Shown here: positions 63,981-64,000 of the stretch, one piece after another
Numbering within the stretch: position 1 is the stretch's first letter
How the letters are laid out: every line of letters begins with the position of its first letter
Origin: Salipiger bermudensis
Lineage (GTDB): Bacteria > Pseudomonadota > Alphaproteobacteria > Rhodobacterales > Rhodobacteraceae
DNA length: 64,000 nt
Assembly (NCBI RefSeq): GCF_020171625.1
Contig: NZ_JAIUZY010000006.1
Coordinates: forward strand, 247,120-311,119
Direction: 5' to 3'
Program-made: the position numbers and the translations under genes
Notes under the pieces: model-generated
The model's input: the letters and a program-made list of their open reading frames with translations, nothing else
Told to the model about the DNA's origin: nothing
The model's database searches: none

Positions 63981-64000
63981 GCCCTCTGGCCGGGGGCGGG

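Overview
The window is GC-rich, gene-dense bacterial DNA. It looks like an alphaproteobacterium of the Rhodobacterales (Roseobacter/Salipiger/Paracoccus-type). The pointers are a complete beta-hydroxyaspartate cycle (bhc) locus, a PuuD-type membrane urate oxidase, an allantoinase-OHCU decarboxylase fusion, ChvE-GguAB next to an oxidative L-arabinose pathway, and very high third-position GC. Assignment to a genus is a guess. I see no rRNA, tRNA, insertion sequence, prophage or CRISPR array.

Region 1 (1-24.4 kb) is a purine-to-central-metabolism supercluster. Xanthine dehydrogenase (xdhB end, xdhC), an NCS2 permease and guanine deaminase are followed by a ureidoglycine aminohydrolase. Next come bhcR and bhcABC, an NCS1 permease, bhcD, and a GAPDH-like gene. 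On the other strand lie a second NCS2 permease, ureidoglycolate lyase and the allantoinase-OHCU decarboxylase fusion, with HIU hydrolase divergent. A lower-GC exported amidohydrolase separates these from a LysR gene and puuD. Together they encode guanine/xanthine -> urate -> allantoin -> allantoate, then ureidoglycine -> ureidoglycolate -> glyoxylate, and finally glyoxylate + glycine -> aspartate/oxaloacetate. The enzyme that turns allantoate into ureidoglycine is not in the window.

Region 2 (24.4-27.9 kb) holds an exported esterase and a catecholate-type TonB-dependent siderophore receptor. Region 3 (28.3-34.8 kb) is a quinate/shikimate-type operon (AroE-like dehydrogenase, TRAP transporter DctPQM, QuiC fusion dehydratase) with a divergent TetR regulator. 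Region 4 (34.9-39.4 kb) is a polar amino-acid ABC importer with a class V PLP enzyme lacking the desulfurase cysteine, and a divergent FadR-type regulator.

Region 5 (39.5-51.7 kb) is a GbpR-like LysR gene followed by chvE-gguA-gguB and the full non-phosphorylating L-arabinose route to 2-oxoglutarate: sugar dehydrogenase, lactonase, arabonate dehydratase, KDA dehydratase, semialdehyde dehydrogenase and mutarotase. Region 6 (51.7-64 kb) has a semialdehyde dehydrogenase, rlmJ, three tandem TerB-like genes, a second amino-acid ABC importer, a PliI-like lysozyme inhibitor, and a glutamine synthetase-like / amidotransferase / glutamine synthetase-like trio that suggests polyamine gamma-glutamylation.

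A recurring architectural feature is a perfect GC-rich stem-loop without a U-tract in most of the wider gaps inside operons, especially just after solute-binding-protein genes and between the bhc genes.
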